A DNA stretch of 64,000 nucleotides from Streptomyces violens (lineage in GTDB: Bacteria; Actinomycetota; Actinomycetes; Streptomycetales; Streptomycetaceae), in contig NZ_JOBH01000012.1 of NCBI RefSeq assembly GCF_000717745.1, positions 186,001 to 250,000 of the forward strand. The letters are read 5' to 3'. This document shows positions 16,489 through 24,660 of this stretch, piece after piece. Numbering within the stretch: the first letter of the stretch is position 1; every line of letters starts with the position of its first letter. Under the pieces are notes generated by a model. It did no database searches, was not told the DNA's origin, and saw only the letters and a list, made by a program, of their open reading frames with translations. The translations under genes were made by a program, and so were the position numbers.

Positions 16489-16515
16489 TTCCTCGATACG
16501 TGCCGCATCGAGGAA
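16489..16515 (+). promoter_or_regulatory. hairpin overlapping the helicase ribosome-binding site
   Basis: TTCCTCGAT (16489-16497) and ATCGAGGAA (16507-16515) form a perfect 9-bp stem with a 9-base loop. The right arm contains the AGGAA of the ribosome site AGGAAGG (16511-16517), which lies 6 bases before the ATG at 16524. Folding would therefore mask the site. A control of helicase translation by RNA structure is inferred, not shown. Confidence 0.55.
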
Positions 16516-16523
16516 GGTTCTGT

Positions 16524-18014
16524 ATGAACCGCACTGCTCGCACCACCGCCGACTCCTCCCCCTCACATAACGGCGCGGTGGGCTCCGGCCGTACCGGCCG
16601 CCGTCCGCAGGGGACCGCCCGCAGGGGCGGACCTTCGCGTTCGGCCAACACCGGGCGCCCCGGTCAGGGACACGCCGCGGGCGCCCCGAAGGAGTTCGCA
16701 CTGCCGGTCACCCACACCGCGCCGTTGCCGGCTGTCGAGACGTTCGCCGGCCTCGACATGCCCGACCGCCTGAAGACCGTGCTCCGCGCCCAGGGCATGA
16801 GCGCCCCGTTCCCGATCCAGGCCGCGACGCTGCCCAACGCGCTGGCCGGCCGGGACGTGCTGGGCCGCGGCCGTACGGGCTCGGGCAAGACCCTCGCCTT
16901 CGGTCTCGCCCTGCTGGCCCGTACCGCAGGGCAGCGCGCTGAGCCGCGGAGTCCGCTGGCGCTTGTCCTCGTCCCCACCCGCGAGTTGGCTCAGCAGGTG
17001 ACTGCCGCGCTCACCCCCTACGCCCGCGCGCTGCAGCTGCGGCTCACCACTGTGGTCGGTGGCATGTCGATCAGCCGTCAGGCACGTGACCTGCAGGCCG
17101 GTAGCGAGGTGGTCGTCGCGACGCCGGGCCGGCTCAAGGACCTCCTCGAACGCGGCGACTGCCGACTGAGCCAGGTGGCCATCACGGTCCTGGACGAAGC
17201 CGACCAGATGGCCGACATGGGCTTCATGCCGCAGGTGACCCACCTGCTCGACCAGGTACGCCCGCAGGGGCAGCGTCTGCTGTTCTCCGCCACCCTGGAC
17301 CGCAACGTCGACCTCCTGGTACGCCGCTATCTGACCGATCCGGTGGTCCACTCCGTCGACCCCTCCGCAGGCGCGGTCACCTCCATGGAGCACCATCTGC
17401 TGCACGTCCAGGGGGCTGACAAGCACGCGACGACCACTCAGATCGCCGCCCGTGACGGTCGGGTGATCATGTTCCTGGACACCAAGCACGCAGTGGACCG
17501 GCTGACCAGGGACCTGCTGGCGGTCGGGGTACGCGCCTCGGCCCTGCACGGCGGGAAATCGCAGTCCCAGCGCACCCGCACCCTTGCCGGTTTCAAGTCC
17601 GGCCACACGAATGTCCTGGTGGCCACCAATGTCGCGGCCCGCGGCATCCACGTCGACAACCTCGATCTCGTCGTCAACGTCGACCCGCCGAGCGATCACA
17701 AGGACTACCTGCACCGCGGTGGTCGTACCGCCCGCGCCGGTGAGTCCGGCACCGTCGTCACCCTCGTTCTCCCCGGACAGCGCCGCGGCATGAACCGCCT
17801 GATGTCGGACGCCTCCATCACCGCACAGGAAACGCGGATCCACCCGGGCGAAGCCGAGCTGAGCCGCATCACCGGGGCCCAGGCACCCTCGGGCATCGCC
17901 CTGACCGCCGCGGACACCGAGCCCCCCAAGCGCACCGGCGCCGGTGCCGGGAAGGCACGACGCAGCCGGCCTGCCCGACAGCGGCGCCACTCGTCCTTCA
18001 ACACGGCCGCATAG
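16524..18014 (+). CDS. DEAD-box ATP-dependent RNA helicase
   Basis: The 496-aa protein has a basic, Gly/Arg-rich N-terminal tail (about 1-60) and then the helicase core. A Q-motif is seen around FPIQAATLPNALAGRD, motif I is GRTGSGKT (about 116-123), motif Ia is PTRELAQQ, and motif II is DEAD at about 224-227. Motif III is SAT, motif V ARGIH and motif VI HRGGRTARAG. A basic C-terminal tail (GKARRSRPARQRRH) probably binds RNA. It should unwind mRNA or rRNA structure in the cytoplasm, and its place after cspA suggests a cold-stress role. ATG 16524 fits AGGAAGG; longer in-frame readings to 16266 cross non-coding sequence. A strong hairpin terminator follows at 18123. Confidence 0.95.
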   Translation: MNRTARTTADSSPSHNGAVGSGRTGRRPQGTARRGGPSRSANTGRPGQGHAAGAPKEFALPVTHTAPLPAVETFAGLDMPDRLKTVLRAQGMSAPFPIQAATLPNALAGRDVLGRGRTGSGKTLAFGLALLARTAGQRAEPRSPLALVLVPTRELAQQVTAALTPYARALQLRLTTVVGGMSISRQARDLQAGSEVVVATPGRLKDLLERGDCRLSQVAITVLDEADQMADMGFMPQVTHLLDQVRPQGQRLLFSATLDRNVDLLVRRYLTDPVVHSVDPSAGAVTSMEHHLLHVQGADKHATTTQIAARDGRVIMFLDTKHAVDRLTRDLLAVGVRASALHGGKSQSQRTRTLAGFKSGHTNVLVATNVAARGIHVDNLDLVVNVDPPSDHKDYLHRGGRTARAGESGTVVTLVLPGQRRGMNRLMSDASITAQETRIHPGEAELSRITGAQAPSGIALTAADTEPPKRTGAGAGKARRSRPARQRRHSSFNTAA

Positions 18015-18122
18015 GCACTCGCCCTTCTCTGGTCCGCCCGGAGGCGGTCAGAGACCTCCGGCCCCTACCGATCCCTGCCGAGCTTCCTCGCTTGCGGCAA
18101 CGCCGACTCACTTCCGGCAACG

Positions 18123-18175
18123 CCGAAGGGGGGCGACACACCGCACTGCACAGCCGGTGTGTCGCCCCCCTTCGG
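18123..18175. terminator. bidirectional terminator between helicase and hydratase genes
   Basis: A perfect 20-bp inverted repeat has arms at 18123-18142 (CCGAAGGGGGGCGACACACC) and 18156-18175, with a 13-base loop. It lies between two convergent genes and can serve both. Confidence 0.85.
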
Positions 18176-18189
18176 TCGTGCAGGGCCGG

Positions 18190-18969
18190 TCAGACGGCTT
18201 CGAACTCGACCTTGCCCAAGCCGTCGAACTCGGCCGTGACGACGGCCGCGCGCTTCAGCGGTACCGCCTCCAGGCAGCTGCCGGGCAGGATGACCTGGCC
18301 GGGCTCGAAGGCGATGCCGTACTGGGAGAGCTCGCCTGCCACCCAGGCGATGGCGGCGATCGGGTTGCCGAGGACGGCGGAGGCCGGGCCGGAGCCGACG
18401 CGCTCGCCGTCGTAGCGCAGTTCGCCCGTCATCGTCGAGAAGTCGAGCTGCCCCAGGGTCTTGGGCGTGGTGCCAAGGACGATGCCGCCGACGGAGCCGT
18501 TGTCGGCGAGGGTGTCGCCGATCTGGATGCGCCAGTCGGTGAAGCGGGAGTCGATGATCTCGATGGCGGGGACGACGCACTCGGTGGCGCGGAGGACGTC
18601 CGCGACCGTGACGTTGGGGCCTTCGAGCCGGTCCTTGAGGAGGAACGCGGGTTCGACCTCGGCGTACGGCTCGATGAACCGGTCGAGGCGGACCGGCAGG
18701 TTCTCGAAGTGGAAGTCGCTCGCGAGCAGGTGGCCGTAGTCGGGCTGGCCGACGCCGAAGGCCTCCTGCATGACCTTGGCGATGTTGCCGAGCTTGTAGC
18801 CGACAAGGCGGTCGCCGGCCGCTGTCCGCCGCTGGACGTTGTGCTTCTGCACGGCCATCGCGTCGGCGAGGGTGAGGTCGGGGCGGGTGTCGGTGATCGG
18901 CTGGATCGCCTTGTGGGCCTGGCGGGCGGCCTCGATGGCATCGGCGATCTCGATCAGGTCGTGCTGCAT
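18190..18969 (-). CDS. 2-keto-4-pentenoate hydratase / oxalocrotonate decarboxylase-family enzyme
   Basis: The 259-aa protein belongs to the MhpD/HpcG/DmpE branch of the fumarylacetoacetase fold. Family features are GYKLGNIAKVMQEAFGVGQPDYG, the metal-site block EPYAEVEPAFLLKDRLEG, the region CVVPAIEIIDSRF and the end block SGPASAVLGNPIAAIAWVA. These enzymes hydrate 2-hydroxydienoates or decarboxylate oxalocrotonates in meta-cleavage and related pathways, using Mg or Mn. It follows the MFS transporter gene on the same strand (64-base gap), so the two probably form a transcript divergent from the monooxygenase genes. A dienoate intermediate in the local pathway is implied, but the substrate is unknown. 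Confidence 0.87.
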   Translation of the reverse strand: MQHDLIEIADAIEAARQAHKAIQPITDTRPDLTLADAMAVQKHNVQRRTAAGDRLVGYKLGNIAKVMQEAFGVGQPDYGHLLASDFHFENLPVRLDRFIEPYAEVEPAFLLKDRLEGPNVTVADVLRATECVVPAIEIIDSRFTDWRIQIGDTLADNGSVGGIVLGTTPKTLGQLDFSTMTGELRYDGERVGSGPASAVLGNPIAAIAWVAGELSQYGIAFEPGQVILPGSCLEAVPLKRAAVVTAEFDGLGKVEFEAV

Positions 18970-19033
18970 GGGCTCGCTTTCTGACGGTACGGGCAGGCTT
19001 CGGGTGCTGGTGCTACGGGGACGAGGGGAAGCA

Positions 19034-20374
19034 TCAGCGTTGGGTGCGCGGTGCCGATGTCACACTGAGCGGCTTGCCCTTCGTCTCCGGGGCGGTGAGC
19101 TGGGTGACGACGGCGCCGACGGCGCACAGTCCAGCGGCGACGAGCATCGTCGAGCCCACGCCGATGGTGTCCAGAGCGACGGGCACGAGGAAAGTGCCGG
19201 CCGCCGCACCGATGCGGCTGGTGGCGGTGGCGAGACCGATGCCTGCGCCGCGGATATCGGTGGAGAAGACCTCGTTCGGGTAGACACCGGTGACCGCCGT
19301 CGACATCGCGTTGGTGTACGAGAACAGCAGGAAGCAGACGAGGATCAGCACCGGTGACGCGGCCGGGAAGAAGCCGACCACCGCGAGTGCCACGGCGCCC
19401 ATCCAGAACTGCGGGATGACCAGCAGACGCCGGCCGACCCGCTCGATCAGGACGAAGGTGGTCGCGGCGCCCGCGAGGGCAAGACCGTTGACCCACAGTG
19501 CGCCGAGGAAGCCGTCTCCCATCCCGAAGCCCGCCAGGACGGTGGGGGCGAAGGAGGCGATGGCGAAGTAGGGGGTGACGGTGCAGAACCAGAAGACGCA
19601 GACGAAGGTCGTGACCTTGCGGTAGTCGGGCGAGAAGAGGCGCCAGAAGTTCGCCTTGCGGGTCTCCTCACCGGCCAGGTCGGCGATCTCGTGGGCGTCC
19701 TCGAAGTACTCCTCGGCGATCTTCCGGGCCTCATCCGTACGGCCCTTGCTCATCAGCCAGCGCGGCGACTCGGGGGTGCCGGCGCGGGCGATCAGGAGGA
19801 GAACGGCCGGCACGGCGCTGGTGCCGAGAATGATCCGCCAGTCCAGGTCGAAGGCGTGGCCGATGCCGTAGCCGACGGCATACGCGGCCAGATAGCCCAG
19901 GTACCAGGCGAATTCCTGGAAGGCGAGCAGCTTGCCGCGCAGCCGGGTCGGGGAGAACTCGGCGAGCAGCGGCCAGCCGATCGAGTACTCGGCGCCGATG
20001 CCGATGCCCATGAGGAGGCGTACGGCGAGCAGCTGCCAGCCGTTGTCGACGAAGAACTGCAGCCCCGAGCCGACGACGAACAGCACCATGTCCAGGGTGA
20101 ACATGCGGGCGCGGCCGAACCGGTCGGAGAGGTAACCGCCGAGCGGGCCGCCGAAGAAGATGCCGATGAGGACGGAGGCGGCGATCAGCCCCTGCCAGGC
20201 CAGGGAGAGTCCCAGGTCCTTGCTGATGGCGGCGTTGACGGCACCGATGCCGCCGAGGACGTAGCCGTCCAGGAACATCCCGCCGGAGGAGATACCGGCC
20301 AGCCGGCGCAGGAATCTCCTCCGTTTGCGGTCGCTGGTCGGATCTTGCGGCGGGCTCGCGGTGATGGCCGTCAT
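19034..20374 (-). CDS. MFS transporter, sugar-porter-like
   Basis: The 446-aa protein has about 12 hydrophobic segments and major facilitator signatures: GGYLSDRFGRARMF between helices 2 and 3, PTRLRGKLLAFQEFAWYLGYL, and RAGTPESPRWLMSKGRTDEARKI before the central loop. The second-half repeat is VLIERVGRRLLV. The pattern is the sugar-porter/aromatic-acid type that imports organic acids or small aromatics by proton symport. ATG 20374 has GGAG 6 bases upstream. It is divergent from the two-component monooxygenase and followed by the hydratase, so it probably imports the substrate of this island. Confidence 0.88.
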   Translation of the reverse strand: MTAITASPPQDPTSDRKRRRFLRRLAGISSGGMFLDGYVLGGIGAVNAAISKDLGLSLAWQGLIAASVLIGIFFGGPLGGYLSDRFGRARMFTLDMVLFVVGSGLQFFVDNGWQLLAVRLLMGIGIGAEYSIGWPLLAEFSPTRLRGKLLAFQEFAWYLGYLAAYAVGYGIGHAFDLDWRIILGTSAVPAVLLLIARAGTPESPRWLMSKGRTDEARKIAEEYFEDAHEIADLAGEETRKANFWRLFSPDYRKVTTFVCVFWFCTVTPYFAIASFAPTVLAGFGMGDGFLGALWVNGLALAGAATTFVLIERVGRRLLVIPQFWMGAVALAVVGFFPAASPVLILVCFLLFSYTNAMSTAVTGVYPNEVFSTDIRGAGIGLATATSRIGAAAGTFLVPVALDTIGVGSTMLVAAGLCAVGAVVTQLTAPETKGKPLSVTSAPRTQR

Positions 20375-20932
20375 CGGCGACTCCAACTTCGATGGAACGA
20401 GGGGCCATTGCGCGGCGGACGGTCAGGGACGGTGCTGCGGGGCTCCGTCGGGCAGGGGTGCGCCGAAGGCCGGACGGACGGCCGCTGAGGGTGCGCGGCG
20501 CCGGAAGGCCGGAAGCCCGGTGCTGCGGGAACGTCGGTACGCGCACGCCGGTGCAAGAGGGCGGTGGGCCGACATGAACGCGTTGGTCCCGAACTCTACG
20601 TTCATAAATCACGGCCGCACTGCCGACCGAAAACTTCCATGGGCTCCTGGGCCTGTCAAGAGGTGTGCGCGGGGCCCTCCACGGAGCGGCGGTCGCACGG
20701 CGAGTGTCCTCAGAGCGACCTCGACCTGCGCGGAGGCCGGAGCGCAGGCAGTCACTAAGACCCCTGGAGGCGAGTGCGAAGAGGGCTCGAATTTCTCTCG
20801 CCCGATGTCTTGACGGACCTGCCGACTGCTCTCAACATGAACGTGACGTTCGGAAACTGAACGTCGTCACGGCCTCGCAGTACAGCGAGGAGCCGTGGGA
20901 GAGCTCCTCGCTCGCGCTCCGGGAGGGACACC
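20375..20932. promoter_or_regulatory. divergent promoter region of the monooxygenase island
   Basis: This 558-bp gap separates the MFS and LLM monooxygenase genes and holds no convincing gene. The segment at about 20585-20615 is locally AT-richer and contains an ACGTTC half-site at 20598-20603, possibly for the MFS promoter. A complete inverted repeat lies at 20846-20864 before the monooxygenase gene. Confidence 0.5.
20846..20864. promoter_or_regulatory. putative IclR operator before the LLM monooxygenase
   Basis: ACGTTC-N7-GAACGT is a perfect 6-bp inverted repeat, centred about 78 bases before the monooxygenase ATG. It overlaps a second palindrome, GAACGTGACGTTC (20839-20851). The same CGTTC-N7-GAACG architecture occurs upstream of the local iclR gene (27320-27336), which suggests both are bound by that regulator. 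Confidence 0.5.
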
Positions 20933-22339
20933 ATGAGCACACAGCCCCTGAAGCTTTTCGCCTTCGACGTCTGCGCCCCCGCCCACCTGACGGCCGGATC
21001 CTGGCGGGACGCCGCCGACCAGGGTTTCCGCTACACGGACCTGAACTACTGGACGGACACGGCGAAGATGCTGGAGGAGGCCCGCTTCGACGGGATCTTC
21101 TTCGCGGACAACGTCGGCTACCACGACGTCTACGGCGGCAGCCCGGACGCGGCGTTCCGCGACGCGGCCCAGTTCCCGATCAACGACCCGACGCTGCTGA
21201 TCTCGGCAATGGCCTCGCACACCCGCCACTTGGGCTTCGGCGTCACGGCCTCGCTCACGTATGAGGCGCCGTACTCACTGGCCCGCCGCTTCTCCACCCT
21301 GGACCACCTCACCGGCGGCCGGGTCGGCTGGAACATCGTCACCTCGTACAGCGACGCCGCCGCCCGTAACTTCGGCCTCTCGCAGCAGATCCCGCACGAC
21401 CAGCGGTACGACATGGCCGATGAGTACATGGAGGTCGTCTACAAGCTGTGGGAGGGCTCCTGGCAGGACAATGCCGTCGTACGCGACGCCGCGAACGCCA
21501 CCTACATCGACCCGGCCCGCATCCACTCCATCCGGCACAAGGGCACGTACTTCGACGTCCCCGGCATCCACCTGTGCGAGCCGTCACCGCAGCGCACCCC
21601 GATGCTTTTCCAGGCCGGCGCCTCCTCGCGCGGCATGAAGTTCGCCGCCGCCAACGCCGAGGCCGTCTTCGTCAACACGATGACGCCCGAGATGACCCGC
21701 CGCAGCGTCGACAAGATCCGTGCCGCGGTCGCCGAGGCGGGCCGCGACCCGCGCTCGGTCAAGGTCCTCGCGCTCCTCACCGTCGTCGTCGCGCCGACGG
21801 ACGCCGAGGCACAGGCCAAGTACGAGGAGCACGTCCGCAACGTCTCCTACGAAGGCGCGCTGGCCCGCTTCGCCGGCTGGACCGGCATCGACCTCTCCGG
21901 CGCCGACCCGGACATGCCACTTGAGTACGTGGACGTCGAGGCGTCCCGCTCGATGGTCGAGATGTTCACCAAGGCCGACCCGAACAGGAAGTGGACCACC
22001 CGCCAGATCGCCGAATTCATCGGCATCGGCGGCACCGGCGCCGTCATCGTCGGTTCGCCGGAGACGGTCGCCGCCGAGATGCGCAAGTGGCACCAGGTCG
22101 CCGATGTCGACGGTTTCAACCTCTCGTACGCCAGCAAGCCCGGCGGCTGGCAGGACTTCATCGAGCTGGCACTCCCCGTCCTGCGCGACGAGGGCCTGGT
22201 CCGCACCGAGTACGACAAGGACGCCGCCACGCTGCGCGAGTCCTTCTACGGCGCCGGCCGGCGCTACACGCTCGACGGCCACCCGGCCTCGAAGATCCGC
22301 GCCGCCGCGCCCGGCACCGGTGCCGACTTCGCGAGCTGA
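20933..22339 (+). CDS. flavin-dependent monooxygenase, NtaA/SnaA/DszA family (LLM class)
   Basis: The 468-aa protein is a bacterial-luciferase-like monooxygenase of the NtaA/SnaA/DszA type. It shows FRYTDLNYWTDTAKMLEEARFDGIFFADN, then the typical SLTYEAPYSLARRFSTLDHLTGGRVGWNIVTSY and the block GTYFDVPGIHLCEPSPQRTPMLFQAGASSRG. These enzymes use reduced FMN from a partner reductase to oxygenate and often open C-N or C-S bonds in substrates such as nitrilotriacetate, sulfones or pyridines. The partner reductase gene is next (87-base gap). It heads a four-gene plus-strand set with aldehyde dehydrogenase and amine oxidase genes. AGGGA lies before the ATG. The substrate is not identifiable by eye. 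Confidence 0.92.
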   Translation: MSTQPLKLFAFDVCAPAHLTAGSWRDAADQGFRYTDLNYWTDTAKMLEEARFDGIFFADNVGYHDVYGGSPDAAFRDAAQFPINDPTLLISAMASHTRHLGFGVTASLTYEAPYSLARRFSTLDHLTGGRVGWNIVTSYSDAAARNFGLSQQIPHDQRYDMADEYMEVVYKLWEGSWQDNAVVRDAANATYIDPARIHSIRHKGTYFDVPGIHLCEPSPQRTPMLFQAGASSRGMKFAAANAEAVFVNTMTPEMTRRSVDKIRAAVAEAGRDPRSVKVLALLTVVVAPTDAEAQAKYEEHVRNVSYEGALARFAGWTGIDLSGADPDMPLEYVDVEASRSMVEMFTKADPNRKWTTRQIAEFIGIGGTGAVIVGSPETVAAEMRKWHQVADVDGFNLSYASKPGGWQDFIELALPVLRDEGLVRTEYDKDAATLRESFYGAGRRYTLDGHPASKIRAAAPGTGADFAS

Positions 22340-22426
22340 CCCCCTCGGCGGCCCGTTCCGCACGGACCGCCACCCCGCACTCCTCATTTCCGCCCCGTAC
22401 ACGATGACGTCGAAGGGACCGCTGTC

Positions 22427-22987
22427 ATGACTGCCTCTTCCATGGCCACCGCCGCCTCCGCCCCGGCCGCCTCTTCCGCCTCGGCCTCCACCGAGAACGC
22501 CGTCGACCAGCGGGCCTTCCGCGACGTGATGGGACACCTGCCGACCGGCGTGGTCGCGATCACGGGGGTCGAGGCGGAGACCTCGCAGCCTGCCGGGATG
22601 ATCGTCGGCACCTTCCAGTCGCTCTCCCTCACCCCGGCCCTGGTGACCTTCAGCGTCGACCGCTCCTCCACCAGCTGGCCCAAGATCCGCAGCGGCGGCC
22701 GGTTCAGCGCCAGCGTCCTGGCCGAGCACCAGACGGACGTCTGCAAGGCGCTCTCGCGCAAGTCCGGCGACAAGTTCGAGGGCGTGGAGTGGGTCCCGTC
22801 GCCGGAGGGCTCCCCGCAGTTCCTCGGCGCCTCGGCCTGGATCGACTGCGAGATCGAGCAGGAGCTGGACGGCGGCGACCATGTCATCGTCATCGGCCGC
22901 GTCCTGCGCATGGACAGCGGCTACAGCGAGCCGCTCGTCTTCCACAAGGGCAAGCTCGGCGGCTACCGCGCCCCGGTCGCGGCCTGA
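22427..22987 (+). CDS. flavin reductase (reductase partner of the LLM monooxygenase)
   Basis: The 186-aa protein has a low-complexity Ala/Ser N-terminal tail (about 1-25). A flavin-reductase domain follows: FRDVMGHLPTGVVAITG, the flavin-binding GMIVGTFQSLSLTPALVTFSVDR, and GRFSASVLAEHQTDVCKALSRKSGDKF. The family reduces FMN with NAD(P)H and hands FMNH2 to two-component monooxygenases. Its place right after the LLM monooxygenase gene makes the partnership very likely. The length is standard. Confidence 0.9.
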   Translation: MTASSMATAASAPAASSASASTENAVDQRAFRDVMGHLPTGVVAITGVEAETSQPAGMIVGTFQSLSLTPALVTFSVDRSSTSWPKIRSGGRFSASVLAEHQTDVCKALSRKSGDKFEGVEWVPSPEGSPQFLGASAWIDCEIEQELDGGDHVIVIGRVLRMDSGYSEPLVFHKGKLGGYRAPVAA

Positions 22988-23116
22988 GCCCGTACGGAAA
23001 CGGGTACCGCCCGCGACCGGCACCGCTGCCGCACCCCGCACCCCCGCACCACCCGCACAGCTCCCGGCCCGTTGGCCGTTCCGACGCCCCGGGCCCCGCA
23101 TACCCGAAGGACTCCC

Positions 23117-24610
23117 GTGAACCACCCCCAGTCCGCCGAACCCGAGACTCCGGCAGGCGAACTCGAGACCCTGCTCGGGCTGGCCACCCAGGCCGCCCCC
23201 GTGTGGGCCGCCTTCACCCCGCGTGAACGGGCCACGGCCCTCGTCGCCGTCGCCGAGGCCCTGGAGGCGAATGCCGATCACCTGGTGGCACTCGCCGACC
23301 GGGAGACCGGACTCGGCCACGCCCGGCTGTCCGGCGAGGTCAAGCGCACCACGGGCCAGCTGCGCTCGTACGGCGAACACGCCGTCAGCGGCGCCCCGTT
23401 CGGCGTCACCATCGACCACGCCGACCCCGACGCCACCCCGCCGCGCCCCGAACTCCGCCGTCACCTGGTCCCCCTGGGTCCGGTCGAGGTGTTCGCGGGC
23501 GGCAACTTCCCCTTCGCCTTCTCGGTCGCCGGGACAGACACCGCCGCCGCGCTCGCGGCCGGCTGCCCGGTCCTGCTCAAGGCACACCCCGGCCACCCGC
23601 GGACCTCCGCGACGACGGCCACCCTGGTACGCGAGGCACTCGCCGAGGCGGGGGCGCCACTGGGCACCTTCGGGATGTTCACCGGCCGCGAGGCGGGCGT
23701 GACCGTGCTGCGCGACGAGCGCGTCCAGGCCGCCGCCTTCACGGGGTCGGTCCGGGGCGGCCGCGCCCTGTTCGACATAGCCTCCTCCCGTCCCCGCCCC
23801 ATCCCCTTCCACGGCGAACTCGGCAGTGTGAACCCGGTCGTCGTCACGGCCGGCGCACTCGCCGAGCGCCGTTCCGCGATCGTCTCCGGGTTCGTCGCCT
23901 CCTTCACGCTGGGCGCGGGACAGTTCTGCACCAAGCCCGGCATCCTGCTGCTGCCCCGCGACCCGGAGACGGTCGAGGAGATCGCCGCCCAGGTGCGGGC
24001 GGCGCACGCGCTGCCGATGCTGTCGCTGCAGATCGCGGAGGGCTACCGGCGCCGGCTCGACGAGGTCGCCACCGCCCGGCAGATCCGCACGCTGGTCGAC
24101 GGCGCCCTCACCACCACCGACGCGGACGGCCGCCCGCAGGCCTCCCCCAGCCTCTTCCTCGTCCCCTCTGTCGAGCACGTCCTCGAGGAGGCGGACAACC
24201 TCCTGGAGGAGTGCTTCGGCCCGGCGGCCGTGATCGTCCAGTACGACACCGAGGACGAGGCCGCGCAGGTTCTGGAGGCGCTGGAGGGAAGCCTCACCGT
24301 CACCTTCCACACCGCGCCCGGAGAGCAGCCGGCCGGCCTCGTCGAGCTGGCCCAGCGCAAGGCGGGCCGGGTGCTGTTCAACGGCTGGCCCACCGGCGTC
24401 GCCGTCACCACCGCCCAGCAGCACGGCGGCCCGTACCCGTCCGCCACCTCAGCCCACACCTCGGTCGGCCCGTACGCCATCGACCGCTTCCTGCGACCCG
24501 TCGCCTACCAGGACGCCCCGGCGGAACTCCTCCCGGCCGCCCTGCGTGACGACAACCCCCTCCGGTTCCTCCGCACCGTCGACGGAAAGCCCGAGACGGC
24601 CGCGCATTGA
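23117..24610 (+). CDS. NADP-type aldehyde dehydrogenase
   Basis: The 497-aa protein belongs to the branch with 2-oxoglutarate-semialdehyde dehydrogenases. It has the cofactor region GPVEVFAGGNFPFAFSVAGTD, general base Glu234 in HGELGSVNP, and nucleophile Cys271 in GAGQFCTKPG. It also has the late motif ECFGPAAVIVQYD. The enzyme oxidises a semialdehyde to an acid with NAD(P). I chose GTG 23117 because GAAGGA lies 6 bases upstream; the longer frame to 23072 has no good start. Next to a ring- or C-N-opening monooxygenase and an amine oxidase, it probably handles the aldehyde those enzymes release. Confidence 0.9.
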   Translation: MNHPQSAEPETPAGELETLLGLATQAAPVWAAFTPRERATALVAVAEALEANADHLVALADRETGLGHARLSGEVKRTTGQLRSYGEHAVSGAPFGVTIDHADPDATPPRPELRRHLVPLGPVEVFAGGNFPFAFSVAGTDTAAALAAGCPVLLKAHPGHPRTSATTATLVREALAEAGAPLGTFGMFTGREAGVTVLRDERVQAAAFTGSVRGGRALFDIASSRPRPIPFHGELGSVNPVVVTAGALAERRSAIVSGFVASFTLGAGQFCTKPGILLLPRDPETVEEIAAQVRAAHALPMLSLQIAEGYRRRLDEVATARQIRTLVDGALTTTDADGRPQASPSLFLVPSVEHVLEEADNLLEECFGPAAVIVQYDTEDEAAQVLEALEGSLTVTFHTAPGEQPAGLVELAQRKAGRVLFNGWPTGVAVTTAQQHGGPYPSATSAHTSVGPYAIDRFLRPVAYQDAPAELLPAALRDDNPLRFLRTVDGKPETAAH

Positions 24611-24660
24611 GCAGCTCGAAACGTAAGGACGGCACACCGAACGACCCGGAAGGGGAACCC

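Noticed and set aside
21584..24424. Very long minus-strand open frame opposite the monooxygenase, reductase and aldehyde dehydrogenase genes
   Set aside because: The reading is Gly/Arg/Asp-rich low complexity with no domain, typical of the antisense of GC-rich genes.
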